A stretch of 64,000 nucleotides of DNA from Oncomelania hupensis (Eukaryota; Mollusca; Gastropoda; Littorinimorpha; Pomatiopsidae), in the NCBI GenBank assembly GCA_036898135.1, contig JBAHVR010000276.1:61001-125000 (forward strand). Direction: 5' to 3'. Under the pieces are notes generated by a model, which did not search any database, was not told the origin of the DNA, and worked only from the letters and a program-made list of their open reading frames with translations. Position numbers and translations under genes: made by a program. Below are positions 11,576 to 59,867 of this stretch, piece after piece (within the stretch, counting starts at the first letter, position 1; each line of letters begins with the position of its first letter).

Positions 11576-12388
11576 CACTCGCGTCCGAAAGTTCCCTAAT
11601 ATCACAGACAAGATGATTCCAAAACTGACTCTGTTCACATTCTGAACAATTTTGTTCTTAAATCTTGGGAGCACTTCACAGAATTTCTAAAATAACACTC
11701 CTGTGCACATTTTGAACAACTATGTTATCCACTCTGGTATTATTTAGCTCAATTTCTGTGAATACAAAAATAAAAAATGGAACAGTTCTTTCTCTCCGAA
11801 TACAAGAAAGAATGTTTTACAGAATCCTGACAATACGACACATAGAACATTGATCACAACCCTGAACATACAAAACCACAATGGTCACAATACTAAAAAT
11901 ACAAAACAACATTGATCAGAATTCTATATGAAAAAAAACCGTGTCAGAGCGTACCGTAATACAACAGTGAAATACACACAACAAGACCTCTAAAAATACA
12001 ATAATAATACAGTGTACAGTTGAGCAAAAAAGGTTTTATGACACAATTTTACTTCCTAAAATGTTGACAAATTGTAACACAATAAGACTGCCACACTAAT
12101 AATTGGCAGGGAAAGAATAGTGCAGTGTAACTTGTTTTCAAAGAATAAACATTGGATTCAGAATCATACTTTTCAAAAGCCAGCAGGGCACTGCCCTCAC
12201 AAAGCTGATTAAGAGAAAAGAGGGGGTCCTAATACTTAGCTCTCCCCTGTCACTCCAAAAATGTTACAGAAAATTGTATTACTGTTAACAGTGTTTTTGT
12301 GTGTGTGTGTTTTTTTTGTTGTTTTTTTTAAAATTTTTTTTAATCAAATGAGGATTTTAATGTGAAAGAAGCAGACGTGTCATTAAAG

Positions 12389-49331
<36,943 letters not shown>

Positions 49332-50515
49332 ATTGGATGCTGCCTGCCGCTTTGTCCGAAAAATCTATACCCGATTTCCTCTGTCACACTCGCCAAATCG
49401 GAGGGGTGGGATACCCTTTCCGAAGACAATGGTCTGCCAATTAATTTAAACAACAGAATACTACTTCACCAAACAATGTATGTTTAAGTAATGCTGTTAC
49501 ATCTGATAGTGATAGTATACAGTCTTAGAGATAGGGGATATAATCAACACATCCGTTTACTTGTATACCCTAAACCGGAGTTTCCAAAATCGCCGTGAAA
49601 GTGGTATGGTCTGCTTCGTACATACGAAAGTAAAGTCGGCACACAACCTCTTCCTTCTACTGGAGCGACTACGGTATACAAAAGTCTAGAGAACAATGAT
49701 ATCCGCCAACAGACACGACTTCCATTTCAGGTAAACATGCCTGTGAGTCATTGAACTCGCTGATTTACGTCCCCCGCTACTTTAGTGAGGCCTATTGTTG
49801 TTCCTAACACCGCGTGACTGGCGTGACTCGCGAATTAATTTTAATCGATGACAAATTTAAAAGTAAGATAAATTGCAAGTTTATAGCGATTCGTTAATTT
49901 TTAATATCAATGTTTGTCTTATAGTTAAAAATTATACCTAAAATCATATGGTTAAAATAATATTTTTGGTAAATTTACTTTGCACTCTTTTAATGTACTG
50001 CGCGGAAGAACACCAACGCGTATATATATGCAAAGTGGTAAACATTTACTAGGAAGGTAGGGTAAAACCAGGCACAGTTAGTGTTAATTGCATTTCTAAC
50101 CGTTTGGGGTTCCACAGTGATTGATACAGAACAGTGAGTAAAATCTTCCTATTTTTGCTTGTGGTGATACAATTTTCATTCATCAGAAGAAGAATAAAGG
50201 AGGCGGTTTTTTAAATTTTAAATGGAACAGCCTGGGACTCTATCTTCGTCAGCGGTAAGGTCCTATAGCTATACTAATAATCTCGAACACAGCGGTATAA
50301 CCAGAAAGCTTCTACTATATAGAAGCTGTCTGGTATAACTAAATGATATTTAGTATATTATTCTACTAATAGGCTGTTGAAGCTATAGTTCTATTTTTAC
50401 CACACGGACTGCCTAAAAGTCTACCCAAAGAGCTTAATGATAGAAAGAGGGGGAACTTGGTACAAAACCGCGAGACGAAAGGTACGAGTTATGCTCTCTT
50501 GTCGACATGCTGAAA
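49332..50515. promoter_or_regulatory. Divergent upstream region of DD3-3 and the THAP-like exon
   Basis: About 1.2 kb between two outward-facing start codons, free of recognised transposons. No TATA box can be assigned with confidence; promoter function is inferred from position only. Confidence 0.35.
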
Positions 50516-50655
50516 ATGGCTCGTGGCAGAAAGTCAAAAGGCGACCGAGTGAAACAGGGCGGTGACTTTCGCACAGCCATCAATTGCCATAATGCCAGAT
50601 ACAAGAAAAGTTGTGTTGGCAAGTCCTTTTTCAAATTTCCAAGAGACAAAGAAAG
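50516..50655 (+). CDS. Possible first exon of a THAP-type zinc-finger protein
   Basis: ATG at 50516 opens MARGRKSKGDRVKQGG and continues through INCHNARYKKSCVGKSFFKF and PRDKER to a consensus donor GGTAAATTG. The pattern CxN...S.FFKFPRDKER is that of a THAP DNA-binding domain N-terminus. The usual first Cys two to four residues before CHN is absent here, so zinc coordination may be altered or the similarity may be partial. No following exon could be identified before the LINE at 51920. It could be a host gene broken by insertions or a remnant of a THAP-bearing transposon. Confidence 0.45.
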
Positions 50656-51919
50656 GTAAATTGCAATTGAAAAACTTTATTTTTTTTTGTGTTTATATAG
50701 GCCTAAACTAAGGCCGTTGCAGTGCTGTTACTGTTAGTGTTAAAACAATTGGAGAGCGGCTTGAATGATTCATGTTATACCTATGTGCTAAATCCAAAAC
50801 AGTTTGCTTGCTGACAGTTTACGTTCGACAGGTCACTCACTGTTTACGTTATTGCTTGGTTGTTTGACTATATTTGTGCTTATATTTCAAAAGTAGATGT
50901 CAGATTGGCAGTTTGGCTTCGTCAAACTGCTTATGTTAACAAGTTAAATTAGGCTAAGTCTTTTTTCTCCTCGTGATCAAATACTGTGTAAGATAACCCC
51001 TTACCTAAGCACAAAAATGGTCCTCGATCTGTTGTAATCCCTTTTCGTTTGAGTGTAAACGGGATAACAAAAAGGAAAATGTAGAAACTCAGTCCTTGTT
51101 CTGATCTGTGAATTTTTGCGCATTAGATCTATATTGCGTGGAATGTTGTAGTCTAGGTTCTGATTGTTCTGTCTGATTAATTAATTATTTTCCATGAAGT
51201 GACTGATGTTATTAAGCCAGTGATGTGGAGGGTAGGGGAACAGATATAAATTAAATTCACACTATTAGTGAAACATTTTGTTATTGTGCTTTATTGTGAT
51301 CAATTGATTGAATGACAGAGCTCTCTCTTCACCCAACCTCTCTCTCTCTCTCTCTCTCACGATTACGGATTTACACAGTTTCGGATAAATGAAAGTCTGT
51401 CATGCATATTTTAAATTTAAAATATCTGTCATTGATTAAAACATAATAAATTCCAGGGCAGTAAACGAACCTATGACATACATAAGCAGCATAAAAGCAC
51501 CTAATAAATGTCAATAAGTAAACATAAACAACCCCCCCCAAAAAAAAAAACGACAACAGTAGCGGAATGTTAATAATAATTATGGTTAAAAGTTTGGCTT
51601 TTGCAAACGTTGCCATAAAAATGTTCTTTTGCAATGGCATAGGCTCAATAAGTTACCACGCACAGATCTTTCATATAGCAGATGATGAAATATAGCCAGC
51701 CCGAGCAAAGGGATATAATCTGTGAGAGCGTCTCGCATTTTTGTATTTATATGACATAATGGAAGTTCCTCCTCTTTCCGTAATGAGCTCTTTGGTCTAC
51801 CTCCTCCCAACGAATCAGACCAAGAGAAAGTACAGAAAGCCTTCCATGTATTGTATGTGCATGTAATAATAAAATGGGCACGATTTTCAATTTCACGTGT
51901 AATTTGTTTGTATTTCCAA

Positions 51920-54046
51920 TTTGTATATAACCAGATCGACTACATCATGGTGAAGATCGACACGCTTCTGATCAAACATCGATCAGCATTGGCAGGACAT
52001 GCACTTTTCCAGGAGCAGACGTCGGAAGTGACCACGATCTCGTGATGATGTCCTTCTGCCTCCACTTGAAGAGAGTAAACACAACAAAGTGCATTAGGCT
52101 GAAGTTCGACCAGGACACACTGCAAGACCCGGAGGTGTCACAAATATTTCAAGCCACAATTGGAAGGAAATTTTCACCACTGCTCATTTTGGGAGCTGGT
52201 GAAGTAGATGTCAACACCATGACCACCGCCTTCAACTCAGCTGATGCCTACTGAGAAATCAACAATGACATCCGAAAAGGCAAAGGAGACTGGATATAAG
52301 ATCAATGCAAGGAAATAGAGAACAGTCTGAACAAGAACAACAGCAAGAAGGCCTACCAGACTGTGAAGCGGCTGACAAGTGTTAAACAGCCCAAGGTCTC
52401 CCTGATCCAAAGCAAGTCTGGCCTTACAGAAGAAAAAGAAGTCTTGGATAGATGGACAGACTGCTCTGACCTTTACAGCCACACACCAAACGGAGACCCA
52501 TCAGTTCTAGCATGTCCTGAGAACAGAGAAGAAGAAGAAATCCTCCCAATTCTCCGAGAAGAATTTGACAGCAGTGCATTCGCTGAAGAAAGGGAAGTCA
52601 GCGGGAGTGGACAAACATACCTACGATTTGCTTCAAGCAGGCAGAGAATCGATGATTCACGCCCTCACCATTATTTGTAACAAGATCTGGCAGAGTGGGG
52701 AGTGGCCTACACAATGGACCCTGTCGCTTGTCATCACTCTTCCCAAAAAGGGTAACCCTTCAGGAGTTTGCAAATTACCGTACCATCAGCATCATCAGCA
52801 AGGTCCTCCTAAAAAAAATAATACTCAACAGGTTGAAACCTCAAGCTGAACAAATCATAGCTGAAGAACAAGCAGGATTGAGGGCAGGGCGAAGTTCTAT
52901 TGAACAGATTTTTAACCTCAGAATAATCTGCGAGAAATACCTACAGCACCAACAACGCCTATATCATGTGTTTGTAGACTTCAAGAAAGCATTTGATCGA
53001 GTCTGGCATACAGCTATGTGGGCAACCATGCGAGTGTACAAAATTATTGAAGTCATCAAAAGCATGTATGACAAGGCTACCAGTGCGGTCCTCCACAACA
53101 GCGCCATCGGAAACTGGTTCAGAACAACAATTGGTGTGCGTCAAGGATGCCTACTCTCTCCAACACTCTTTAACATCTTCCTAGAGCGCATCATGTCAGA
53201 TGCCTTTGCAGATCATGAAGGCATAGTCAGCATAGGGGGTAGAGCAATCTCCAACCTCCGTTTTGCTGATGACATTGATGGATTGTCTGGAGAGGAACAA
53301 GAACTTGAACAGCTGGTACAGAGGCTTGACACCACCTCCAGAGCATATGGAATGGAAATAAGTGCAGAGAAGACCAAAATGATGACCAACAATAACAATG
53401 GCATCAACATGGACATCAAAATCCAAGGCCAATCTCTCAACACAGTGCATAGCTTCAAATATTTAGGAGCCATTGTATCAGACAATGGGTCCCGACAGGA
53501 AATCCTCCAGGATTGCACAAACAACTGCTGCTCTTCTGAGGTTGAAGCCCATTTGGAAAGACAGGACCCTCAGTCTACATTACATACAAGTTAAGGCTGC
53601 TGTGCTCCCTTGTCATCTCCATCTTCCTATACGCTTGCGAAACATGGACCCTAACAGCAGATGTACAATGAAAAATGCAAAGCATGGAGAAGATGCTACA
53701 GAAGACTTCTGGTCATTTCCTATACCCATCACCAACGGCAAAATCTAACAGACCATCACACAAGCCATTGGACAACACGATGGCCTGCTCACAGTGGTGA
53801 AGAAACGGGAACTCTGATGGTATGGCCACATCACCTTATCATCAGGCCTTGCAAAGACCATCCTGCAAGGCATGGTGCCAGGAGGAAGGGGGAGACCGAA
53901 AAAGAGGTGAGAGGACAACATTCGAGAATGGACTGGTTTGACACTGAGCGGAGCCATGAGGGATTGCTAAGGACAGGAAAAGATGGAGTACGCTGGTTAA
54001 ACGATAATCTGTGGTACCCCTATGACCTTTGAGTTGCGGAATAGGG
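51920..54046 (+). mobile_element. LINE with endonuclease end and RT domain (copy D)
   Basis: The longest copy of the family. It begins with the end of an endonuclease domain (NQIDYIMVKI..., then a shifted GADVGSDHDLVMM). RT then spans 52565-53594, including AEEQAGLRAGRSSIEQIFNL, FVDFKKAFDRVW, GVRQGCLLSPTLFNIFLERI and FADDIDGLSGEEQ. The C-terminal part is frameshifted. Several frame breaks show it is dead. It lies between the THAP-like exon and the DD3-3 paralogue. Confidence 0.88.
52695..53594 (+). pseudogene. Reverse transcriptase frame of LINE copy D
   Basis: 299 codons with the fingers and palm motifs of a non-LTR RT: FVDFKKAFDRVWH, VRQGCLLSPTLFNIF and the catalytic FADD box (about 53262-53273). 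Upstream and downstream parts of the polyprotein continue in other frames. Confidence 0.85.
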
Positions 54047-54177
54047 ATTATATATATATATACACACACCACACACACACCCACACACACACACATATAT
54101 ATACAGTGTTAGTGTATTGTATAATGAAATAATAATATAGTCTTTTTAATTTTGTTTAACTATCAGATCAGGTCAAG

Positions 54178-54324
54178 ATGTTAATGGGATGGATCCTGGC
54201 ATGTGCATTGTGTGTGTGTTTCACCACGGCGGACATTTATCTGCACATTCCTCGGGGATCAAACAACAGGCTGAACGAGAAGACAGCTAACAGAAACAAC
54301 GCCAACAGACTATTTGATTCCCAG
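54178..54324 (+). CDS. DD3-3 paralogue exon 1
   Basis: 49 codons: signal peptide plus the DIYLHIPRG / SNNRLNE / NNANRLFDSQ signature. The Ile in HIPRG replaces the Asn seen in HNPRG of the minus-strand copy. Confidence 0.85.
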
Positions 54325-57263
54325 GTTAGAAAACTATGTTCTTGCTTTCATTGATCTACAAGGCTTTTGTGATCTTCAACATCACCATTATCTTCACAGT
54401 CACCATCATCATTATCATCATTGTCATCATTAGCATCTTCATCGTTATCATCGTTGATATAATAATCTTCTTCATCATCATCGCATGTTGTTGTCATCAT
54501 ATATAAATTACATACAAAATAGGTCAAGGTTCCATATTGTTTTTGCCTCTAGGCTTTTCTTGGTGTTCCCACGGTTGTAATTAATCTACTTGTATTATTT
54601 TTAATGAATCAGTGGTAAAGTCAGTTACCTAATTGATGTGCTTTAATTGCACCTATGATTATGTAATTATGTTTTTAACATACTGACAGTGATTGACAAT
54701 GATTGGCCGAACCCTGGAGGCAACAAAAGATTTATATCAATTTCGGCAACATCAGTTCCTCCACAACAGCGCCATCGGGAACTGTTTCAGAACAACAACC
54801 GGTGTGTGTCAAGGATGCCTACTCTCTCCAACACTCTTCAACATCTTCCTAGAGCGCATCATGACAGATGCCCTTGCAGATCACAAAGGGACAGTCGGCA
54901 CAGGGGGTAGAGCAATCTCCAACTTCCGTTTTGCTGATGACATTGATGGATTGTCTGGAGAGGAACAAGAACTTGAACAGCTGGTACAGAGGCTTGACAC
55001 CAACTCCAGAGCCTATGTAATGAAAATAAGTGCAGAGAAGACCAAAATGATGACCAACAACATCCAATGCATCAACATAGACATCAACGTCCAAGGCCAA
55101 TCCTTCAACACAAAGATTCAAGATAATTCACAATGCTTAGCTTCAAATATTTAGGAGCCATTGTAACAGACAATGGGTCCCACAGGAAGTCCTCTCCAGG
55201 ATCGCACAAACAACTGCTGCCCTGACAAGGTTGAAGCCCATTTGGAAAGACAGGACCATCAGTCTACATTCTAAGGTAAGGCTGTTGTGCTCCCTTGTCA
55301 TCTCCATCTTCCTATACCCTTGTGAAACATGGACCCTCACAGCAGATCTACAACGAAGAATACAAAGCATGGAGATAGGGTGTTACAGAAGACTTCTAGG
55401 TATTTCCTATACCCAGCACATCACCAACAACGAAGTCCGACAGACTATCACACAATAATAATAATAATAATAATACAGGATGCTATATACGCGCCCTTTC
55501 CCCAAATCAATCGGGCTCCAAGCGCTGCGATCTTTACCAACATACATGCTCACAAGCCATTGGACAACACGATGACATGCTCACAGTGGTGAAGAGACAA
55601 AAACTTCAAATCGATGGTATGGCCATGTCACCACAGCATCAGGCCTTGCAAAAATCATCCTGCAAGGCACGGTGCAAGGAGGCAGAAGAAGAGGGAGACA
55701 GAAAAAGAGGTGGGAGGACAACATTTGAGAATGGGCTGGTTTGACACTGAACGAAGCCATGAGGGTTACTGAGAACAGAGAAAGATGGAGTACGCTGGTT
55801 TAAAGATCATTTGTGGTGCCCCAACAACCTTTGAGTTACGGTATGGGATAGGATAACTTTATCAGATTTATATTGAAATCCTGTATACCATTCAACACCT
55901 CTCTCCACCCCTGTAACGTTGGAATTTTTTATTATCTCAAGCAGAGAAATAAAGACAATTAAGAAGCTTAAATTCTTGTTGAAGGGAATCGATCAAGATG
56001 GAGCATTCATTAATAGAAATTTTCAAGGGTGGGGGATTTGAGAGGGGGGTCTGGTGTTTATAGTGACCATAAAGATTCATTTTGGAATTCCTATCTGGAT
56101 CTAGCATGTTTGTGTGTACTTGCTAAGTTGTGCATGATTGTGTGTATGTATGTGTAGAGGTATGTGTGTGTGTAGAGGTATGTGTAGTGTAGAGGTTTGT
56201 GTAGTGTACAGGGTTGCCAACCACTACGGAAAATTTACTACGGAAAGTCAATTTTCGACGATAGTATTACAGTTTTAACGAGTTTTATTGAGCGCCTGTG
56301 CCTCCCGTAGCACCTCAAGGTCACGGTCATTCAGTTTACGTGCACGGTGTAATAGATCACGCACCCAGTGCATGTTAGGAAATTCGACCAATCACCATGA
56401 AGTGGTTTTGCAAACGGCTTTCTGTGACACTTTCGTTTCCGGGTCACGTTCTACAGCGCGAGAAGAAAAGTTTGTGTGCGGTGTATTTTGAATCCAAAAA
56501 GAAAGAAAACTAGCGATGAAAGCCCAGAAAAAAAGAAGAGGACAGCAAATCAAGAGTACAGGAAAGAGTATTCTGAAAAATTTCCGTGCATCACTACGTC
56601 ATCGAGATCAAAACACAGCGTGTATTGTACAGCGTGCTTGGCAGATTTTAGCATTCAACATGGCGGCTTCCACGATGTGACGTGACACATGAATGGCAAC
56701 CGTCACAAAAGTCGTTGCCCTGATCCAGAAAAGTTAGTCCCTGTTCAGTCGGTAGCCACCTTCTTCAAGCCCTATATGAATCTCTCAATAATTCGTGTGG
56801 AAACACTCTTCACGACCTTCGTTGCAGACTGTGTATGCATGTCTTCGTTAAAAAAAATGCGAGGACGTATGGTAATGTCTACTGAAAGTGAAAATGTCAT
56901 AAAACTACTGAAATTCAGAATTTTTACTACTGAAAACTTTTTTGGGGGGTTGGCAACTCTGCATGATCAGCTCCAGAATGGAGTGGGAGAAGAGAAGATT
57001 GAGGGGTGGGTTGGTGTACATGACAAACTGTGCCCAGTTCATTACAAGGTTGTTAAATTGAACTTTTTTGTTGTAATAAAGTTACCCAAATGTTTTTGCT
57101 GCCTGTGGCAAGTGAGTAATGTCTGTTTGTTTGTGTTACAAGTGTATTATGTAATGTAATAATATGTGTAGTGTATCTTTTACAGAATAATAACAAGGGG
57201 GGTTATAATGTTGGCGACGTTGGTGAAAATCCATCCGCTGATGAATCGGACCAATACAGAATG
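54178..57263 (+). CDS. Second DD3-3-like paralogue, first two exons (partial)
   Basis: Exon 54178-54324 begins MLMGWILACALCVCFTTA, a signal peptide, then DIYLHIPRGSNNRLNEKTAN and NNANRLFDSQ. Exon 57186-57263 encodes NNNKGGYNVGDVGENPSADE and SDQYRM. Both ends are phase 0 with GT donors (54325, 57264) and an AG acceptor at 57185. The order matches the start of the minus-strand gene, but here exons 1 and 2 of that gene are fused and an acidic insert is present after YNVGD. No further exon was found; the gypsy element starting at 58685 would lie in the next intron and the gene should continue past the window. The intron between the two exons carries a LINE fragment and a hAT-like fragment. Confidence 0.82.
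54750..55853 (+). mobile_element. LINE 3' half (copy E), split by a SINE fragment
   Basis: Begins within the RT at LHNSAIGN, carries FADDIDGLSGEEQ, and ends GGGATAGGATAAC. A SINE 3' end is inserted at about 55457-55552 with flanking CACAA. It lies in intron 1 of the DD3-3 paralogue. Confidence 0.82.
55457..55552 (-). mobile_element. SINE family A tail inserted in LINE copy E
   Basis: AAT repeats followed by ACAGGATGCTATATACGCGC, the complement of the tail at about 450-480. CACAA is present on both sides. It is younger than LINE copy E. Confidence 0.75.
56209..56961 (+). mobile_element. hAT-like DNA transposon remnant with BED-finger fragment
   Basis: Ends CAGGGTTGCCAACC and GGTTGGCAACTCTG form inverted repeats. 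The frame 56476-56770 reads HSVYCTACLADFSIQHGGFH, has an in-frame stop after HDVT, then HMNGNRHKSRC and VATFFKP. It is the same transposase type as the remnant at 6083. No clear target duplication. In intron 1 of the DD3-3 paralogue. Confidence 0.7.
57186..57263 (+). CDS. DD3-3 paralogue exon 2
   Basis: 26 codons with acceptor TTTTACAG and donor GTCAGT. GGYNVGD aligns with exon 3 of the minus-strand gene. Confidence 0.82.
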
Positions 57264-57394
57264 GTCAGTGCCTTGTCTATTTATTTATTTAATTTGCTTA
57301 TTTTGTTTTGATTAAATGTCTTTAATTAATTTTTGACTATGTACTCACCCCCCACCCAAATGATAGATATATATCAATGAGACACACATACTGT

Positions 57395-57990
57395 ACACAT
57401 TTGGTCAACCGCACTCCAAGGTCAAGGTCACTGGAGCTGTCCAAACTCGGTTCATATAGGTACTTTAACGTGACCTTGTCCGTAAACTATGAGAAATATA
57501 AAGTCCAAACTTGTTGAATTTAGAGATGATAGATTGACATTTCATATTTGTTCCATTTTTGCGTTGATCTTGAAGGTCAAGGTAATTTTAGGCCTTGCAC
57601 AAAAATGGGTCATTGTACTATGGAATGGATGTTTATTTAACCCATAGTTTGCAACAACATTGGGTTATTTGATCAGACATGCATGAGAGGTCACGTGAGT
57701 TTCAAGGTCATCCCAAGGTCAAGGTCCTTGAAGGTCAAGGTATTCCAAGATCACTGTTTTTTGGCATAATGCAACTTTTGCTGTACTGTATTTGATATTA
57801 CATGAGTGTATTTGGAGCCGGAGGTCAAGTTAATCTCAAAGTCAAGAGCATAGAAAGATCAAATTCGGTATTACTTTGCATTTTAATGCCATTGTTTCAT
57901 TTTGTTTTTTCTGGGCACTCATTCTCATGTTAAATATTGGGAGTTCTATAAAGAGCATGTGAGTCATATAGGCTTTGACCTTGTTTACAA
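57395..57990 (-). repeat. TGACCT-rich dispersed repeat, reverse copy
   Basis: Complement order: CCAAGGTCAAGGTCACTGGA, GAAGGTCAAGGTAA and repeated AAGGTCAAGG words, collinear with 23890-24500. It lies just after exon 2 of the DD3-3 paralogue. Confidence 0.7.
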
Positions 57991-58287
57991 ATTTAATTCC
58001 TGTTGTATTATAAGAGACGTTGTTTGTTGATGACCGACCTGCTTTGCACCATACCAAATGTACAATTGCATTTTCAAGGCGAAGTGATAAAGATTGGATA
58101 TTTTGAAGCTGTTTGGGGTGCAGGATTATTTTGCCCGTTAAGTTTTTCTTCACAAAAAAGCGAAGAGCCATGTTGGGCACTAGTAGAAGAGTGGCATCCT
58201 TAACAGTTAGGTTTTTGACTGCTGGTGTTCTGCTGCTGAAAATCTTGTCAGCTTTGCACCACAATTGCTATTCCCTAAACCTTTATT

Positions 58288-58605
58288 TCATCGTTCTTAT
58301 AATAGCACCTTTCCAGCTCAACACCTGCTCAAGGCTCTGGCCTGTACTGCACTTGATCTAACTCAAGTCACCCAAGGCCCAAATTTGCTGCCGTAGGCGC
58401 ATCGTGCGGCGACTCAAACGACTGAGCACAATCCTGGGTGACAGGTTGGGAGAGAAGGGACCTAGTGCTTGGTGGGTGTATCTGTGTAACCGGCACTCAC
58501 CAATCTAAGACATGAGCATCAGGATCTTTAAAGTCCATGCAATTGACCAGATGTATGCACAGACTAGACCTTGGTTTATACTCTCATCCAAAAGAGTAAC
58601 TCTTT
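58288..58605 (-). mobile_element. SINE family B
   Basis: TAGCACCTTTCCAGCTCAAC...CTCTCATCCAAAAGAGTAAC. It ends about 80 bp before the gypsy LTR at 58685. Confidence 0.6.
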
Positions 58606-58684
58606 ATATATATATAATATAGGTCTGGATCTATAGGATGACATATTAAACCCCAGTAGTAGTTCTTTATTTACACTTTCTTTC

Positions 58685-59317
58685 TGTTACGTTGAAACGT
58701 GAACGAAAGTATGTCGGAAGCGCGCACAATAGATCTAATCGTTTCGTTTTGCAAAGTATTCAATAATGGTGTTTATTTACCTTTGATTTGAGTTTGCATT
58801 GTTGTTAGGAGAGGCTTTGTATAACGTTGATAATTTGCGTTAGTCGATATTATTTGAGAACCTTCTGGATATGCGTGTTTACTCTTGATAGAAATTTCCT
58901 GATACATGTAGAAGCAAGAGGTCGTTCTGGAAGATATAAAAATATGTATTGACGTAAGTCAGTGATGACGATCTTTTATTCGATTGGTGGCAGTACGTCA
59001 TTTTCTACCATGTACGAAATCTTTCCGGAAAAGAGAGAGGTTATTTAATCGTGTGCAGAGTTGCTGTTGAGAGAGAGTAAAGTTGTTGATAGTGACTTGG
59101 AAAATGAAAGTTGTTGAGTTGAGTTGAGAATTGTATGCAGTTGTTGATGTATGCTGAATAAAAGTGGAAAACTTCATACGTCGACTTTGTGACTTGTACG
59201 CTGATTGAGCAGGCTGTGTGAATAAACGAATCTGAGTTACACCTTATCAGGACTTCAGCATCGGGGCTGAATCAAATACTGATAAAGAAAAACACCATCA
59301 TCAAAAAGAGTGTAACA
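58685..59317 (+). repeat. 5' LTR of gypsy copy 2
   Basis: 633 bp, TGTTAC...GTAACA. Collinear with the LTRs at 37828 and 44686. The bases just before it are CTTTC; the matching target duplication would be past the window end. Confidence 0.9.
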
Positions 59318-59867
59318 TTTTGGGGGCCAAGCCGCGATTCACGCCATAGCCAAGGGTTCAACTGCTACAACAAGCGAGTCAACGTTACGAGAGGCAGTCA
59401 TCGAGGGTAGCCGCCAACGAGTTGCGTCGAGAGGGGCCAACACACTGGGACTACATCACCGATAGGTTCGGGTTGACTGCAAGGGCGTGTAGTCGCCGAA
59501 GAGTTGCTTCGTGAGCGAACAACAGAGCGGGACTACGTAGCTGCCGCAGGACTACATCGAGGGACAGTCTCGGAGCTACATCGCCAGTGTTACAGAGAGC
59601 GGCGAGCGGACGTCGCGTCTACTTCAGCACAGGAGCGTATACATCAACACCAGCGTGGTGCAGCGTCGCATACGACGAGGACAGCGGGGCCTGCGTCAGC
59701 GAAGGCGACTAGTGACAAGCATCAGCGCTACTGCAGAAAGCGTGCTGTTCTAGAACAGTCTAGAAAGGTACAGCACAGTCAAGAACTTTCCAGAAAAAAA
59801 GAACTCTACAGTCAAGAACTTTCTAGAAAAAGAACTTTCTTGAAAAGAACTTTCCAGAAGCATCAAG

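Larger units (their letters stand above)
8996..12388. other. Convergent intergenic region between ATP23 and DD3-3
   Basis: AT-rich with a SINE and one dispersed repeat. The part nearest 12388 should hold the DD3-3 3' UTR. The short frame at 10246-10584 has no recognisable domain. Confidence 0.5.

Noticed and set aside
11153..11599. 148-codon frame as a gene
   Set aside because: It overlaps a dispersed repeat also found at 27740-28140, has no domain and no codon bias by eye.
57842..58264. 140-codon minus-strand frame as a gene
   Set aside because: No recognisable domain; it partly overlaps the TGACCT repeat. Could be a transposon fragment but not supportable.
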